Shown here: one piece after another, positions 7,262-16,187 of the stretch
Layout of the letters: the number at the start of each line of letters is the position of its first letter
Numbering within the stretch: the first letter of the stretch is position 1
Assembly (NCBI GenBank): GCA_024280455.1
Contig: JAJRQC010000004.1
Location: 1-41,710, forward strand
Direction of reading: 5' to 3'
DNA length: 41,710 bases
Source of the DNA: Deltaproteobacteria bacterium
GTDB lineage: Bacteria; Desulfobacterota; Desulfobulbia; Desulfobulbales; Desulfobulbaceae
The notes under the pieces: generated by a model
What the model was told of the DNA's origin: nothing
Databases searched by the model: none
The model's input: only the letters and a program-made list of their open reading frames with translations
Made by a program: the position numbers and the translations under genes

Positions 7262-9061
7262 ATGAAAAATATACGCCTCTTCCGGCAGATTTTTATTGCC
7301 GCCCTGCTGATCATCATTCCTTCGATTTTCGCCACCACCTGGTATGGAACCAGGATGATTCAATCTTTTTACTACCAGGAGATGCAGAGAGATATCGGTG
7401 ATCGGGCCCTGCTCCTGAGACCCCATATTCTCCAGATGCTGAGCGGATCCAGTGAGAAACTACAGGAATTCTGCCGTCAAACCGGACGTACCGCCACCAC
7501 CCGCATCACGGTTATTGACGGCGACGGCACGGTTCTGGCTGATTCCAATGAAAACCCCGCCCAGATGGACAACCATGGCACCCGACCGGAAATACGAACA
7601 GCCATGACCGGCACGACCGGTTCTTCACTGCGATTCAGCAAGACACTGAATCAGAATATGCTGTATGTGGCAATCCCTCTCCATACCGACAGACCACGAG
7701 CCGGTGTGCTCCGGCTCTCGGTCCCGGCAACCACTCTTAATGCCGTTTTGTCGAAAATTCACAGGGAAATTCTTTTGGGCGCCCTCTTCATTGCCCTTGT
7801 GGCAGGCGGGCTGTCCTATTTCCTGGCCCACAGAATCAGCAGACCTCTTGAAGAGATGCGGCGGGGAGCAGAGCGACTGGCCAGCGGCAAAACAAATCAA
7901 CCCATTGTCATACATGAGACCAACGTCTCCAAAGAGATGGCCGAGCTGGCCCGTTCATTGAATCACATGGCCGAGCAGATAAACAAACGTATCAATATTA
8001 TTGTACAGCAACGCAACGAACTGGAAGCCGTTTTCACCAGCATGACCGATGGAGTCCTTGCAATTGGTACCGATCACCAGATCATTCGAATAAACAAGGC
8101 CGCCGCCGAAATCTTTTCCATCGACAGTCGGAATGTCCGCAACAAACCGTTTGAGGGAGTGCTCCGCAACAGGCTTCTGCAACAGTTTATCAGCCAGGCC
8201 CTGGACAGTGAAACCATTGACGAACAGGATCTCGTCCTGATTGAAAACGGCCGTCAGATAACCCTGCGGACCCATGCCGTTCCTCTCTTTGACGGTGAGA
8301 AAAAAAGAATGGGAATTCTGGTGATCATGAATAACCTGACCCGGATCAATCAGTTGGAAAATATGCGCCAGGATTTCGTGGCCAATGTGTCCCATGAGCT
8401 GAAGACTCCGATTACCGCCATCCGCGGCTATGTGGAAACCCTGCTCGACGGAGCCCTGAATCAACCTGACGATGCCGGGAAATTTCTTCAGATCATCGAC
8501 AGGCAGGGAGCCAGACTTGATGCCATCGTCGATGACCTGCTGATCCTGGCCCGCATTGAAGACAATGCGGAAAAAAATGCGATTGTCCTGCAGCTGGAAA
8601 AGATAAGCCCCATTCTTGAGGCAGCGGTTCAGACCTGTATGGCGCAGGCCGAGCAGAAAAAAATAACTGTCAACCTGGAATGTCCTGCATCACTTGAAGG
8701 ACGTGTCAACAGGCCCATGCTTGAACAGGCCATCATCAACCTGTTGACCAATGCCATTACCTACAGCCCGGAAAAGAAAACCGTCGAGCTGCGGGCGGAA
8801 CAGCAGACCACGAAAGGTCGGAAAATAATCCGCATCAGCCTCCAGGACCAGGGGCCCGGCATCTCCACCGAACAGCAAAAACGTATCTTTGAACGATTCT
8901 ACCGATGTGACAAGGCCCGCAGCCGGGAACACGGCGGCACCGGCCTAGGCCTTTCCATTGTCACACACATTGCCGGATCCCATCGCGGCACAGTGGAAGT
9001 GGAGAGTGTACTCGGCCGTGGCTCAACCTTTACCCTCATCCTGCCCGGCGACACGGAATAG
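7262..9061 (+). CDS. phoR: Phosphate sensor histidine kinase PhoR
   Basis: Membrane histidine kinase partner of PhoB, 599 residues. Order: helix 1 (about 8-27), a periplasmic part of some 135 residues, helix 2 (about 168-188), HAMP (about 190-240), PAS (about 250-355, MTDGVLAIGTDHQII), HisKA with His378 (NVSHELKTPITAIRGY), and HATPase_c with the N box (INLLTNAITYS), G1 (DQGPGIS) and G2 (GGTGLGLSIV). A real periplasmic domain sets it apart from enterobacterial PhoR, which senses only through PhoU/Pst, but this architecture is common in Gram-positive and delta-type PhoR. Identity rests on linkage to phoB, phoU and pst. Confidence 0.92.
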   Translation: MKNIRLFRQIFIAALLIIIPSIFATTWYGTRMIQSFYYQEMQRDIGDRALLLRPHILQMLSGSSEKLQEFCRQTGRTATTRITVIDGDGTVLADSNENPAQMDNHGTRPEIRTAMTGTTGSSLRFSKTLNQNMLYVAIPLHTDRPRAGVLRLSVPATTLNAVLSKIHREILLGALFIALVAGGLSYFLAHRISRPLEEMRRGAERLASGKTNQPIVIHETNVSKEMAELARSLNHMAEQINKRINIIVQQRNELEAVFTSMTDGVLAIGTDHQIIRINKAAAEIFSIDSRNVRNKPFEGVLRNRLLQQFISQALDSETIDEQDLVLIENGRQITLRTHAVPLFDGEKKRMGILVIMNNLTRINQLENMRQDFVANVSHELKTPITAIRGYVETLLDGALNQPDDAGKFLQIIDRQGARLDAIVDDLLILARIEDNAEKNAIVLQLEKISPILEAAVQTCMAQAEQKKITVNLECPASLEGRVNRPMLEQAIINLLTNAITYSPEKKTVELRAEQQTTKGRKIIRISLQDQGPGISTEQQKRIFERFYRCDKARSREHGGTGLGLSIVTHIAGSHRGTVEVESVLGRGSTFTLILPGDTE

Positions 9062-9149
9062 AGACCCCTGCGCCAAAAAACAGATTCCCCCGGGTCACCC
9101 CCATAGCCGTCAAGCTAAGGAAAAATTGTCATTGGCAGAAACAAAAAAG

Positions 9150-9166
9150 GGTGGGCATTGCCCACC
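9150..9166. repeat. GGTGGGC hairpin repeat, copy 1
   Basis: Palindrome GGTGGGCATTGCCCACC: 7-base arms and a 3-base loop. Same family as 9251-9267 and 27848-27864, where the loop is GGT. Confidence 0.7.
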
Positions 9167-9250
9167 AAGAAAGCTGCCGAATCCCGATGGACTCTAAATG
9201 TAGCAACGTCCTTCCGGCGAAGCAGCGCTTATTGTAACCCACTTCCTGCT

Positions 9251-9267
9251 GGTGGGCGGTGCCCACC
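9251..9267. repeat. GGTGGGC hairpin repeat, copy 2
   Basis: Palindrome GGTGGGCGGTGCCCACC, identical to the copy at 27848-27864 and followed by an A-rich tract in both places. Loop differs from copy 1 while the arms are conserved. Confidence 0.7.
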
Positions 9268-9591
9268 CAAAAACCTGGTTATCGCTCGGGTGAAGGCTAC
9301 GGAAAAATTTCCTAATGTATGCGCAGTAGTTTGCCTTAGCTTGACGGCTATGGGGTCAACCCGCCGAGCGGAACTCCTCGCTACCTGGTCCCCGAATCAG
9401 ACCGGGCCCGACCATACAGACATCCCCTCCACCTTCGCGAATACTACGATAATTTTTCCTCTCTTTTTTGTATCATCACAGGTTATTTATAGTTAGTTAC
9501 ACTCCGGATTACGCAACAACTGGCGTTTACCAACCCCACATGGTAAGAAACAACCGTTTTCCGGAACAGTCCGATGAGGAGCAAAAGCACC

Positions 9592-10530
9592 ATGACAACA
9601 CCTGCAAACACAAAATTCCTCACCACCAAAGAGGTTGCACGACTCCTCAATGTTAATGAGAAGATGGTGTATTCACTCGTCAACGAAAAAGGTCTGCCGG
9701 CTACCAAGGTCACCGGAAAATGGCTCTTTCCGCGCCGACTGGTTGAACAATGGCTGGAAGCGCATATCCTCAATTATAAACACCTTGATGCCGATCTGCC
9801 CGCCGATGACGGCATCCTGCTCCTGGCCGGCAGTGACGACCCTCTATTTCAGAAGACCCTGTCCCTGTTCAACAGCAAATGCAAGGACACAGTTGCCTTT
9901 TTTGCCAACCTGGGCAGCATGGGCGGCCTGACCAGTATACGGAGGGGAGTATGTCATATCGGGGTCTGCCACCTGCTGCAGGATGACAACAACGAATACA
10001 ACTTCGGTTTTGCCGAGCAGGAGCTGGACAGAATGCCGGTATTTGTCAACTTCAGTCGACGGGAACAGGGGATACTTCTGCAAAAGGGTAATCCGAAAAA
10101 CATTACCTCGGTCACCGATTTTGCCCGGGACGATATCAGGATCGTCAACCGCCCCCTGAGCACAGGAACCCGCCTGCTCCTCGACTACGAAATAGCAAAA
10201 TCAAAGATCTCGACCAAGGATATTGCCGGATATCATACAGAGGTGTCACGTCATCTTGATGCCGGTCTCGAGGTCCTGTCCGGACGGGCGGATGCGGCAC
10301 CGGCCATCCGAACGGTGGCCGGGATGCTTGGACTGGATTTCATCCCCCTGCGCTGGGAGCGGTTTGACCTGCTCATCCGGCGGGAACGTTTTTTTGAACC
10401 CAGCATCCAGAACTTTATCAGCCTGCTCCATGAAGAAGAATTCCGCCGGCTGGCCGGGTCTCTTGAGGGCTATGATGTCTCACTGTGCGGAAAGATGCTT
10501 TTTCCAGACAACTTTAAAGACAAGGAGTAA
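9592..10530 (+). CDS. Tungstate-locus regulator: HTH plus ligand-binding domain
   Basis: 312 residues from the chosen ATG, which GAGGAG precedes by 10 bases; an ATG six codons earlier is possible. The N-terminus is an excisionase/MerR-like helix-turn-helix (FLTTKEVARLLNVNEKMVYSL, with the wing GLPATKVTGKWLFPRR). From about residue 75 on it resembles the periplasmic-binding-protein-like domain of COG1910 (molybdate-binding-type regulators), including LLQKGNPKNITSVTDF and RPLSTGTRLLLDYE. It has no signal peptide, so it acts in the cytoplasm. It ends 3 bases before tupA and most likely senses tungstate (or molybdate) and controls tupABC. It is not the HTH-TOBE (TunR) type known in Desulfovibrio. 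The ligand is inferred from context. Confidence 0.85.
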   Translation: MTTPANTKFLTTKEVARLLNVNEKMVYSLVNEKGLPATKVTGKWLFPRRLVEQWLEAHILNYKHLDADLPADDGILLLAGSDDPLFQKTLSLFNSKCKDTVAFFANLGSMGGLTSIRRGVCHIGVCHLLQDDNNEYNFGFAEQELDRMPVFVNFSRREQGILLQKGNPKNITSVTDFARDDIRIVNRPLSTGTRLLLDYEIAKSKISTKDIAGYHTEVSRHLDAGLEVLSGRADAAPAIRTVAGMLGLDFIPLRWERFDLLIRRERFFEPSIQNFISLLHEEEFRRLAGSLEGYDVSLCGKMLFPDNFKDKE

Positions 10531-10533
10531 AAA

Positions 10534-11430
10534 ATGATGCGATGCATGATTATGACCCTGGGAGCTCTCACGATTTCCCTGATATTGACTGCAAACAGCT
10601 GGGGCGGAGACAGAATACTGACGATGTCCACCACCACCAGTACCCAGTCGTCCGGACTGCTGGACATACTCCTGCCTGAATTTAAAAAGGATACCGGCAT
10701 TGGTGTGAAGGTCATTGCCAAGGGGACGGGCGCGGCCATCCGGGACGGTATGGACGGCAACGTCGATGTTATTTTTGTTCATGCCAAAGGACGTGAGGAG
10801 AAATTCGTCCAAGACGGTTTCGGCACTAAGCGATTCCCGGTCATGCACAATGATTTTGTGCTAATCGGGCCTGGAGAAGATCCTGCCGGTATCAGAGGGG
10901 AAACCAGTGCCGCCGATGCCCTCAGAAAAATAGCCGAAAAAAAGGCCACCTTCATTTCCCGTGGTGACGACAGCGGAACCCATACCAAAGAACAGGCGCT
11001 CTGGGCTGACAGCGGGATTAAGCTGGCTGAAAGAACCCGGACAATCGTCAAGAAGGCAAAGATGAAAAAGATCACTGCACAATGGCCGGCCGACTCCAGC
11101 AGCTGGTATCTTTCCATTGGCCAGGGCATGGGAAAAGCGCTGACCTATACCGATGAAAAACAGGCCTACACCCTTTCCGACCGCGGCACCTATATAAAAT
11201 ACAGATATGGAAAAACTCCGCCGGTCGAGCTTGAGGTTCTTGTCGAAGGGGACGAAAAACTTGCCAACCCATATGGCATCATTCCGATTAATCCAAAAAA
11301 ATATCCAGAGGTCAAATACGAGAAGGCCATGCAGCTTGTCCAATGGATCACCGGCCCGCGAGGCCAGAAACTGATCGGTGCATACCGGCTGGAAGGAAAA
11401 CAACTTTTTTATCCTGATGTAATCAGATAA
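10534..11430 (+). CDS. tupA: Tungstate-binding periplasmic protein TupA
   Basis: Substrate-binding protein of a tungstate-specific ABC importer. A signal peptide (about 1-23, ending NSWGG) is followed by ILTMSTTTSTQSSGLLD, the TTTS signature that separates TupA from ModA and WtpA. Further typical segments are AKGTGAAIRDGMDGNVDV, VMHNDFVLIGP and ISRGDDSGTHTKE, which hold the oxyanion-binding Ser, Thr and Arg. 298 residues is the usual size. GGAG lies 6 bases before the ATG. It follows the regulator gene by 3 bases and is separated from tupB by 229 bases that contain a hairpin repeat. Confidence 0.93.
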   Translation: MMRCMIMTLGALTISLILTANSWGGDRILTMSTTTSTQSSGLLDILLPEFKKDTGIGVKVIAKGTGAAIRDGMDGNVDVIFVHAKGREEKFVQDGFGTKRFPVMHNDFVLIGPGEDPAGIRGETSAADALRKIAEKKATFISRGDDSGTHTKEQALWADSGIKLAERTRTIVKKAKMKKITAQWPADSSSWYLSIGQGMGKALTYTDEKQAYTLSDRGTYIKYRYGKTPPVELEVLVEGDEKLANPYGIIPINPKKYPEVKYEKAMQLVQWITGPRGQKLIGAYRLEGKQLFYPDVIR

Positions 11431-11523
11431 GATTACCGTGCCCGAGCTGTAATAAACCCGAAACCCGGAAAAGAAAACCTGATAAAGAGTTTTCGATTCT
11501 GTCACTCCACTGTTTTTTGGGCT

Positions 11524-11554
11524 GGATGCCCGACAACAGCCCTCGGGCATGACG
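11524..11554. repeat. GGATcCCCGA hairpin repeat, copy A
   Basis: A 31-base unit beginning GGATGCCCGACAACAGCC and ending TCGGGCATGACG. Related copies are at 21394-21424 (inverted) and 34663-34693. Here one stem pair is changed on both sides (G-C for C-G), so pairing of the TGCCCGA/TCGGGCA arms is kept. Confidence 0.7.
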
Positions 11555-11618
11555 GGATGAGAATGTGACATGAACGCAGACACGGATCTTTTCGATTCCA
11601 TCGAATTCTAACACGCCA

Positions 11619-11656
11619 AACTCGAAACTTAGAACTCGAAACCAGGAACCAGGAAC
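11619..11656. repeat. Short tandem direct repeats before tupB
   Basis: AACTCGAAAC occurs at 11619 and 11633, and CAGGAAC twice head to tail at 11643 and 11650. The AGGAA in the second CAGGAAC serves as the tupB ribosome binding site, so this duplication offers two candidate Shine-Dalgarno sequences. Confidence 0.6.
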
Positions 11657-11659
11657 TCA

Positions 11660-12364
11660 ATGTCCCTCCTCCTCGACAGTCTCAAATCCGCCCTCTCCCT
11701 CCTGATTTCCCTGGATCCGGAGCTGCTGAACATTGTCGGCGTGTCACTCAGCGTCAGTTGTTCCTCGACCCTGATTGCATCGCTTGCAGGTATTCCAGGC
11801 GGTTTTTTCATTGCCCACTCCAACTTTTACGGCAAACGACTGGTTCTGACCTGCTTGAATACCCTGCTGGCCCTGCCGACCGTGGTTATCGGCCTGCTGG
11901 TCTACTCTTTTATCTCCCGGCGGGGAATACTCGGCCCTCTGGAATTACTCTATACCCAGAAGGCCATAATTATCGGTCAGGTCATCCTGATCATCCCGCT
12001 GGTCACTTCACTGACCATTGCCGCCATCAGCAGGATAGATAACCGTTATCGAAAAACAGCCCTGACTCTCGGGGCGACGCAACTGCAGATGGCCCTGGTG
12101 ATCGTCAAAGAGGCGCGGTACGGAATTGGTGCTGCAATTATTGCCGCCTTTGGCCGGGTGATTGCCGAGGTCGGGATCAGCATGATGCTCGGCGGCAACG
12201 CCAAAGGCTTTACCCGTACCATGACCACCGCCATGGCACTTGAATACGATAAAGGTGAATTTGTGCTGGCAGTGGCCCTGGGATTGACCCTGATGACCAT
12301 TGCCTTCGGGGTCAACATGCTGTTTCATTTCTTCCAGGGCAAGACAAAAATTGATGTTATATGA
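11660..12364 (+). CDS. tupB: Tungstate ABC transporter permease TupB
   Basis: Inner-membrane permease of 234 residues with about five hydrophobic segments. The start of the core (VGVSLSVSCSSTLIASLAG), the helix LTCLNTLLALPTVVIGLLV and the coupling loop (RYRKTALTLGATQLQMALV, then EARYGI) are typical of TupB/COG4662 permeases. The RGILGPLELLYTQKAII segment and AFGRVIAEVGISMMLGGNA are conserved in this subfamily. The ATG follows AGGAACTCA. Its end overlaps the start of tupC by 11 bases, which suggests coupled translation. Confidence 0.92.
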   Translation: MSLLLDSLKSALSLLISLDPELLNIVGVSLSVSCSSTLIASLAGIPGGFFIAHSNFYGKRLVLTCLNTLLALPTVVIGLLVYSFISRRGILGPLELLYTQKAIIIGQVILIIPLVTSLTIAAISRIDNRYRKTALTLGATQLQMALVIVKEARYGIGAAIIAAFGRVIAEVGISMMLGGNAKGFTRTMTTAMALEYDKGEFVLAVALGLTLMTIAFGVNMLFHFFQGKTKIDVI

Positions 12365-13064
12365 AGCCACCGGGCTGACCAGGACATTCAAGGGACGAAC
12401 GGTTCTGAACCTTGAACATCTTGCAATCGAGTCCCATGCAATATATGCCCTCATCGGCCCCAATGGTGCGGGCAAGACGACCCTGCTCAACCTGCTGGCC
12501 TTCCTGGACCGGCCGACTACCGGCACGTTACAGTTCCGAGGGCTGGTTGTCAGGTACAACAGGCAACAACTGCTGGAGCTGCGTCGCCGGATCGTGCTGG
12601 TTGATCAGTATCCGATTCTTTTCACCAGCTCGGTCTGGAAAAATGTGGGCTTCGGCCTCAAGGTTCGGGGGATCTCAAAAAAACTTCGGGCACATCGTAT
12701 CGAACAGGCACTGGAACTGGTCGGCATGGAGCAATTCCGACAGGCTGATGCCCACACGCTGTCCGGGGGCGAGACCAAGAGGGTTGCGCTGGCACGGGCC
12801 CTGGCAATAGAACCGGAAGTCCTGCTCTGTGATGAACCCACAGCCAATGTCGACCAGGAAAACCAGGAAATCATCCTGCAGATTTTGCAACGAATCAACA
12901 GGGAACACCGGACATCCATAATTCTGGCCACCCATTATCTTGCCCAGAGCCGCGGCCTGGCCGATCACACCCTGATGCTGGAATATGGAACCCTGTCGGA
13001 TCTGACCGATGAAATCGCAGGCAATCCCGTTTTTCCGTCGCAAAAAATCGCCATGGAAGAATAG
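12354..13064 (+). CDS. tupC: Tungstate ABC transporter ATP-binding protein TupC
   Basis: 236-residue ABC ATPase energising TupB. Walker A is GPNGAGKTTLL, the signature LSGGETKRVALARAL, Walker B VLLCDEPTANVD, and the switch His lies in ILATHYLAQS. It lacks the C-terminal TOBE domain of ModC, as expected for TupC. I chose the ATG inside the end of tupB; the frame is open 54 bases further upstream to a TTG, but that would lie fully in tupB. The C-terminal tail after the ATPase core is short. Last gene of the tungstate locus. Confidence 0.92.
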   Translation: MLYEATGLTRTFKGRTVLNLEHLAIESHAIYALIGPNGAGKTTLLNLLAFLDRPTTGTLQFRGLVVRYNRQQLLELRRRIVLVDQYPILFTSSVWKNVGFGLKVRGISKKLRAHRIEQALELVGMEQFRQADAHTLSGGETKRVALARALAIEPEVLLCDEPTANVDQENQEIILQILQRINREHRTSIILATHYLAQSRGLADHTLMLEYGTLSDLTDEIAGNPVFPSQKIAMEE

Positions 13065-13493
13065 AACGACTGCTGACCGCTGTTCCGTCCCTGCCGGCAG
13101 GCCAAAATAATCCCCCCCCCCCGGCAACCGTCTGATTACAGAAAAAGACTGCAGGAGAGCGGTTCCCTTCCGGTACCGCCCCGAAGAGCGCACAACGCCC
13201 TGAAAAGTTCAATTGACTTTCCTCTTTACTGCCAGCATAATGAAAAAAAAACGCAACATCATTCTCCACAATCAGCTCTATCAGCTACCCTTTTAAAGAA
13301 AACTTCTCAATCGCTCCTTATCTCGGCAACAGCATCAACAGCTGGAGAGATATGCGAAACCGGGGTCAGCTGTCGTCATACATATTCCGTCCGCATGGAG
13401 GAAAGTCCAACGACTCGCGGCCACTCAGAAGAATCAGTTTCCTCATTGGATAAAATCAGGTGCATTTTGCGATCACCAGAGGCGAGAATACGT
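13065..13493. other. Intergenic region before the hybrid kinase
   Basis: No gene recognised up to 13394. It holds a run of ten C near 13115-13124, an A-rich tract near 13243-13251, and no repeat shared with the rest of the window. The reading frame of the kinase is open from an ATG at 13395, so the last 99 bases may be coding. Confidence 0.45.
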
Positions 13494-16187
13494 ATGACCT
13501 GTTTGTTTCGGGATAGAGCAGTGCACAAACCGGCACTCTTCCTCAGTACCCTGTCGAAAAAATATGTCCTTCTCCTGCTGCTGATTCTCATTACGACATC
13601 GGCTCACCTTACCGCCCCCCGCAAAGCAGGAGGAGTGCTGCTCAGCAACAGTCCGGTGACTCTTACCAACAACCGGCCAGGCGTTCAAAACGTCGCAACG
13701 GATTCCCTGCCCGAAAGTGCACTGGGAAGGCAGGGGCAATCGACAGCCCCGCTCGTTTCAGGAACAGAGCAGACTAAAACAATCTTACGATTCAAATGGG
13801 CACTGACCGCGACCGTACTGCTGCTCCTCCTGGCAATCGGCATAATCATCTATTCCCGCAGGCAGGTATATCTTCGGACAACGGCATTACAGAATCTCCT
13901 CAACCAGGAAAAAAAGCTGCGTCACAGCCTGCAAAACAGCGAGGAAAAATTTCGCAGTTTATTCCATACCAGTCCTGATTCGATAACGTTGAGCAGCCTG
14001 GACGGGAACTACGTGGAGGTCAACAAGGGATTCTGTAAAGCTATCGGCTATAGCCCCGAAGAGGTCTTGGGAAAGAACCCGAGCGAATTACATATCTGGC
14101 GGGATATGGCCGCCAGAAAAAGGCTCCTCACCACCCTTGAACGAACAGGGCATGTAGAAAACATAGAGGCCCAATTCAGGTGTAAAAATGGTTCCACTGT
14201 AACCGGACTTATATCGGCAACCATAATGGAAATTGACGGCGTGCCTCATATTCTCGCCATCACCAGGGATATCAGCACCTATAAAAAACAACAAAAGAAG
14301 TTACGGAAAGCTGAACAGCGTTGGCGGAACACCTTTGATGCCATAGGCGATTGCATTATCGTATGGGATGCCGACATGCACATTCTGCAGGCGAACAGGG
14401 CTGCCCGCAAGTTTTTCAACTCAGAGAATCCGGACGACGGACAATATTCTTCAGCACTCCGTGGACAGAGCAAAGATAAGCCCGACAGCCCGGTGGCCAA
14501 AACATTTCTCGATGGTCAACCCCATTGCGCAGTTGTCAAAGACAAGAAATCAAACACGACATTTATGGCGACCAGTCATCCGGTTTTTTCTCACGGTAAT
14601 ACGGTGACTCAGGTTGTACAAATCGCCCGTGACATCACCAAAGATCTTGCCCTGGAGCAGAAACGTATTCTCCTCATCACAGCCATAGAGCAGAGCAGCG
14701 AAACCATTATCATCACCGATCTTGACGGGAATATCCAGTATGCCAACCCGGCCTTTGAACGGCATACGGGGTTCAGCCGGGCGGAAGTTCTGGGCAAAAA
14801 CCCGCATATCCTCAAGAGCGGCAAGCATAACCAATCCTTTTACCACCAACTGTGGTCGATCATTCTTTCCGGAAGAACCTGGCAGGGAAAGTTCATTAAC
14901 CGAAAAAAAACCGGTGAGTTGTTTGAAGAAGAGGCAACCATTTCACCGGTAACCGATGCCGACGGTAAACTCATCAACTTCATAGCCGTCAAGCGGGACA
15001 TTACCCATGAACGTGTGCTTGAACAGCAACTGCAGCAGGCGCAAAAACTGGAGGCCATAGGCACGCTTGCAGGCGGTATTGCCCACGATTTCAACAATAT
15101 CCTCGGCGCGATTTTAGGGTTTGCGGAAATGGCACGACTGGAGATACCCGTAACCTGTTCGGCCCGGGAGGATGTCGAAGAAATCATCGTTGCCGGACAG
15201 CGGGCGGTGGAACTGGTCAAACAGATCCTGACATTCAGCCGTCAGGGAAAAGAGACATTCCAGACTATCAGGATACAGCCCCTGCTCAAGGAAACCTTCA
15301 AACTGCTCAAGGCTTCACTGCCCTCGACAATCCAACTGAAACAACACATCGATGCCTCCTGCAAACCGATCCTCGGAGATCCGACCCGGCTGCAGCAGGT
15401 TATTTTAAATATCTGCACCAATGCAAAGCATGCCATCGGCGAACAACAGGGCGAGATATCCATTTCCCTGCACCAGAAAACAATCGACACCGCCAAGGCC
15501 GGAGAGTTCCCCCCCCTGCCGTCGGATGGTCCATACCTTGAATTGAAAATAACGGATAACGGCTGCGGCATGGATCAACAGACCAAAGACCGCATTTTCG
15601 ACCCGTTCTTCACCACCAAACCCAAGCAGCAGGGCACCGGCCTTGGCCTCTCCGTTACCCATGGTATCATCAGACAGCATGGCGGCAAAATTAACGTGAT
15701 AAGCTCACCGGGTGAGGGCACGACGTTTTACATCCACCTGCCGACAACTGAAGATCGGCCGGAGGAGCTTTCGGAGTTGATCGTTGATCCGTTTCCTAGA
15801 GGAAGTGAACATATTGTCCTGGTCGATGATGAAAAACTGCTGGTCGAGCTTACCGAACGAATGCTCACGATTCTCGGTTATACGGTCACGCCATTTTCCG
15901 ACAGTCAACTGGCCCTGGCTTGGATGCAGGACAACATAACCGGCTTTGACCTGCTGATAAGCGACATAACCATGCCGAAATATACCGGCATGGTTCTGAC
16001 CGAGAAACTCCTTGCCCTTCGACCGGAGCTACCGATAATCCTCTGCACCGGTTTCAGTGAAAAGATAAATAAAGAACAGGCAGCCGCCCAGGGAATTCGG
16101 ACCTACCTAATGAAACCGGTCGACATGCAACAGTTGGCCCAAACGCTCTACCAGGTACTCCACCATGACCAACATTCTCCTCGTTGA
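13494..16187 (+). CDS. Three-PAS hybrid sensor histidine kinase with receiver domain
   Basis: About 897 residues. Two hydrophobic segments (about 24-39 and 104-121) flank a short periplasmic loop. Three PAS-like domains follow (about 149-262 with FHTSPDSITLSSLDGNYVEV; 275-380, divergent; 397-512 with IIITDLDGNIQYANPAFERH). Then HisKA with His531 (GGIAHDFNNILGAILGFAE), HATPase_c (NAKHAIGE, DNGCGMD, GTGLGLSVTHGI) and a receiver with Asp824 (LLISDITMPKYTG). An ATG 33 codons upstream lacks a Shine-Dalgarno sequence; the chosen ATG has AGAGG 10 bases before it. It overlaps the downstream sigma-54 regulator by 23 bases, so the two are almost surely partners. The signal is unknown; the small periplasmic loop argues for sensing through the PAS domains. 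Confidence 0.9.
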   Translation: MTCLFRDRAVHKPALFLSTLSKKYVLLLLLILITTSAHLTAPRKAGGVLLSNSPVTLTNNRPGVQNVATDSLPESALGRQGQSTAPLVSGTEQTKTILRFKWALTATVLLLLLAIGIIIYSRRQVYLRTTALQNLLNQEKKLRHSLQNSEEKFRSLFHTSPDSITLSSLDGNYVEVNKGFCKAIGYSPEEVLGKNPSELHIWRDMAARKRLLTTLERTGHVENIEAQFRCKNGSTVTGLISATIMEIDGVPHILAITRDISTYKKQQKKLRKAEQRWRNTFDAIGDCIIVWDADMHILQANRAARKFFNSENPDDGQYSSALRGQSKDKPDSPVAKTFLDGQPHCAVVKDKKSNTTFMATSHPVFSHGNTVTQVVQIARDITKDLALEQKRILLITAIEQSSETIIITDLDGNIQYANPAFERHTGFSRAEVLGKNPHILKSGKHNQSFYHQLWSIILSGRTWQGKFINRKKTGELFEEEATISPVTDADGKLINFIAVKRDITHERVLEQQLQQAQKLEAIGTLAGGIAHDFNNILGAILGFAEMARLEIPVTCSAREDVEEIIVAGQRAVELVKQILTFSRQGKETFQTIRIQPLLKETFKLLKASLPSTIQLKQHIDASCKPILGDPTRLQQVILNICTNAKHAIGEQQGEISISLHQKTIDTAKAGEFPPLPSDGPYLELKITDNGCGMDQQTKDRIFDPFFTTKPKQQGTGLGLSVTHGIIRQHGGKINVISSPGEGTTFYIHLPTTEDRPEELSELIVDPFPRGSEHIVLVDDEKLLVELTERMLTILGYTVTPFSDSQLALAWMQDNITGFDLLISDITMPKYTGMVLTEKLLALRPELPIILCTGFSEKINKEQAAAQGIRTYLMKPVDMQQLAQTLYQVLHHDQHSPR

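Larger units (their letters stand above)
9099..9355. repeat. 257-bp element bounded by perfect 22-bp inverted repeats
   Basis: The left end reads CCCCATAGCCGTCAAGC then TAAGG; the right end is its exact reverse complement over 22 bases, and similarity continues a few bases further out with one gap. The motif CTTGACGGCTATG also occurs at 146-158. No transposase frame lies inside. It could be a MITE or the fused ends of a lost insertion sequence; no clear target duplication was found. Confidence 0.65.
9062..9591. other. Repeat-rich intergenic region upstream of the tungstate locus
   Basis: About 530 bases without a convincing gene; short open frames here have no recognisable product. It contains a pair of perfect 22-base inverted repeats (9099-9120 and 9334-9355) with two GGTGGGC hairpins between them. 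The final 230 bases presumably carry the promoter of the regulator gene; the TTTTTCCTCTCTTTTTT segment near 9452-9470 is T-rich, but I cannot assign a clear -35/-10 pair. Confidence 0.5.

Noticed and set aside
13397-13408. GGAGGAAAGTCC, identical to a conserved core of bacterial RNase P RNA
   Set aside because: None of the other conserved RNase P segments follows or precedes it in the expected order, and the sequence runs into the kinase reading frame. Treated as chance.
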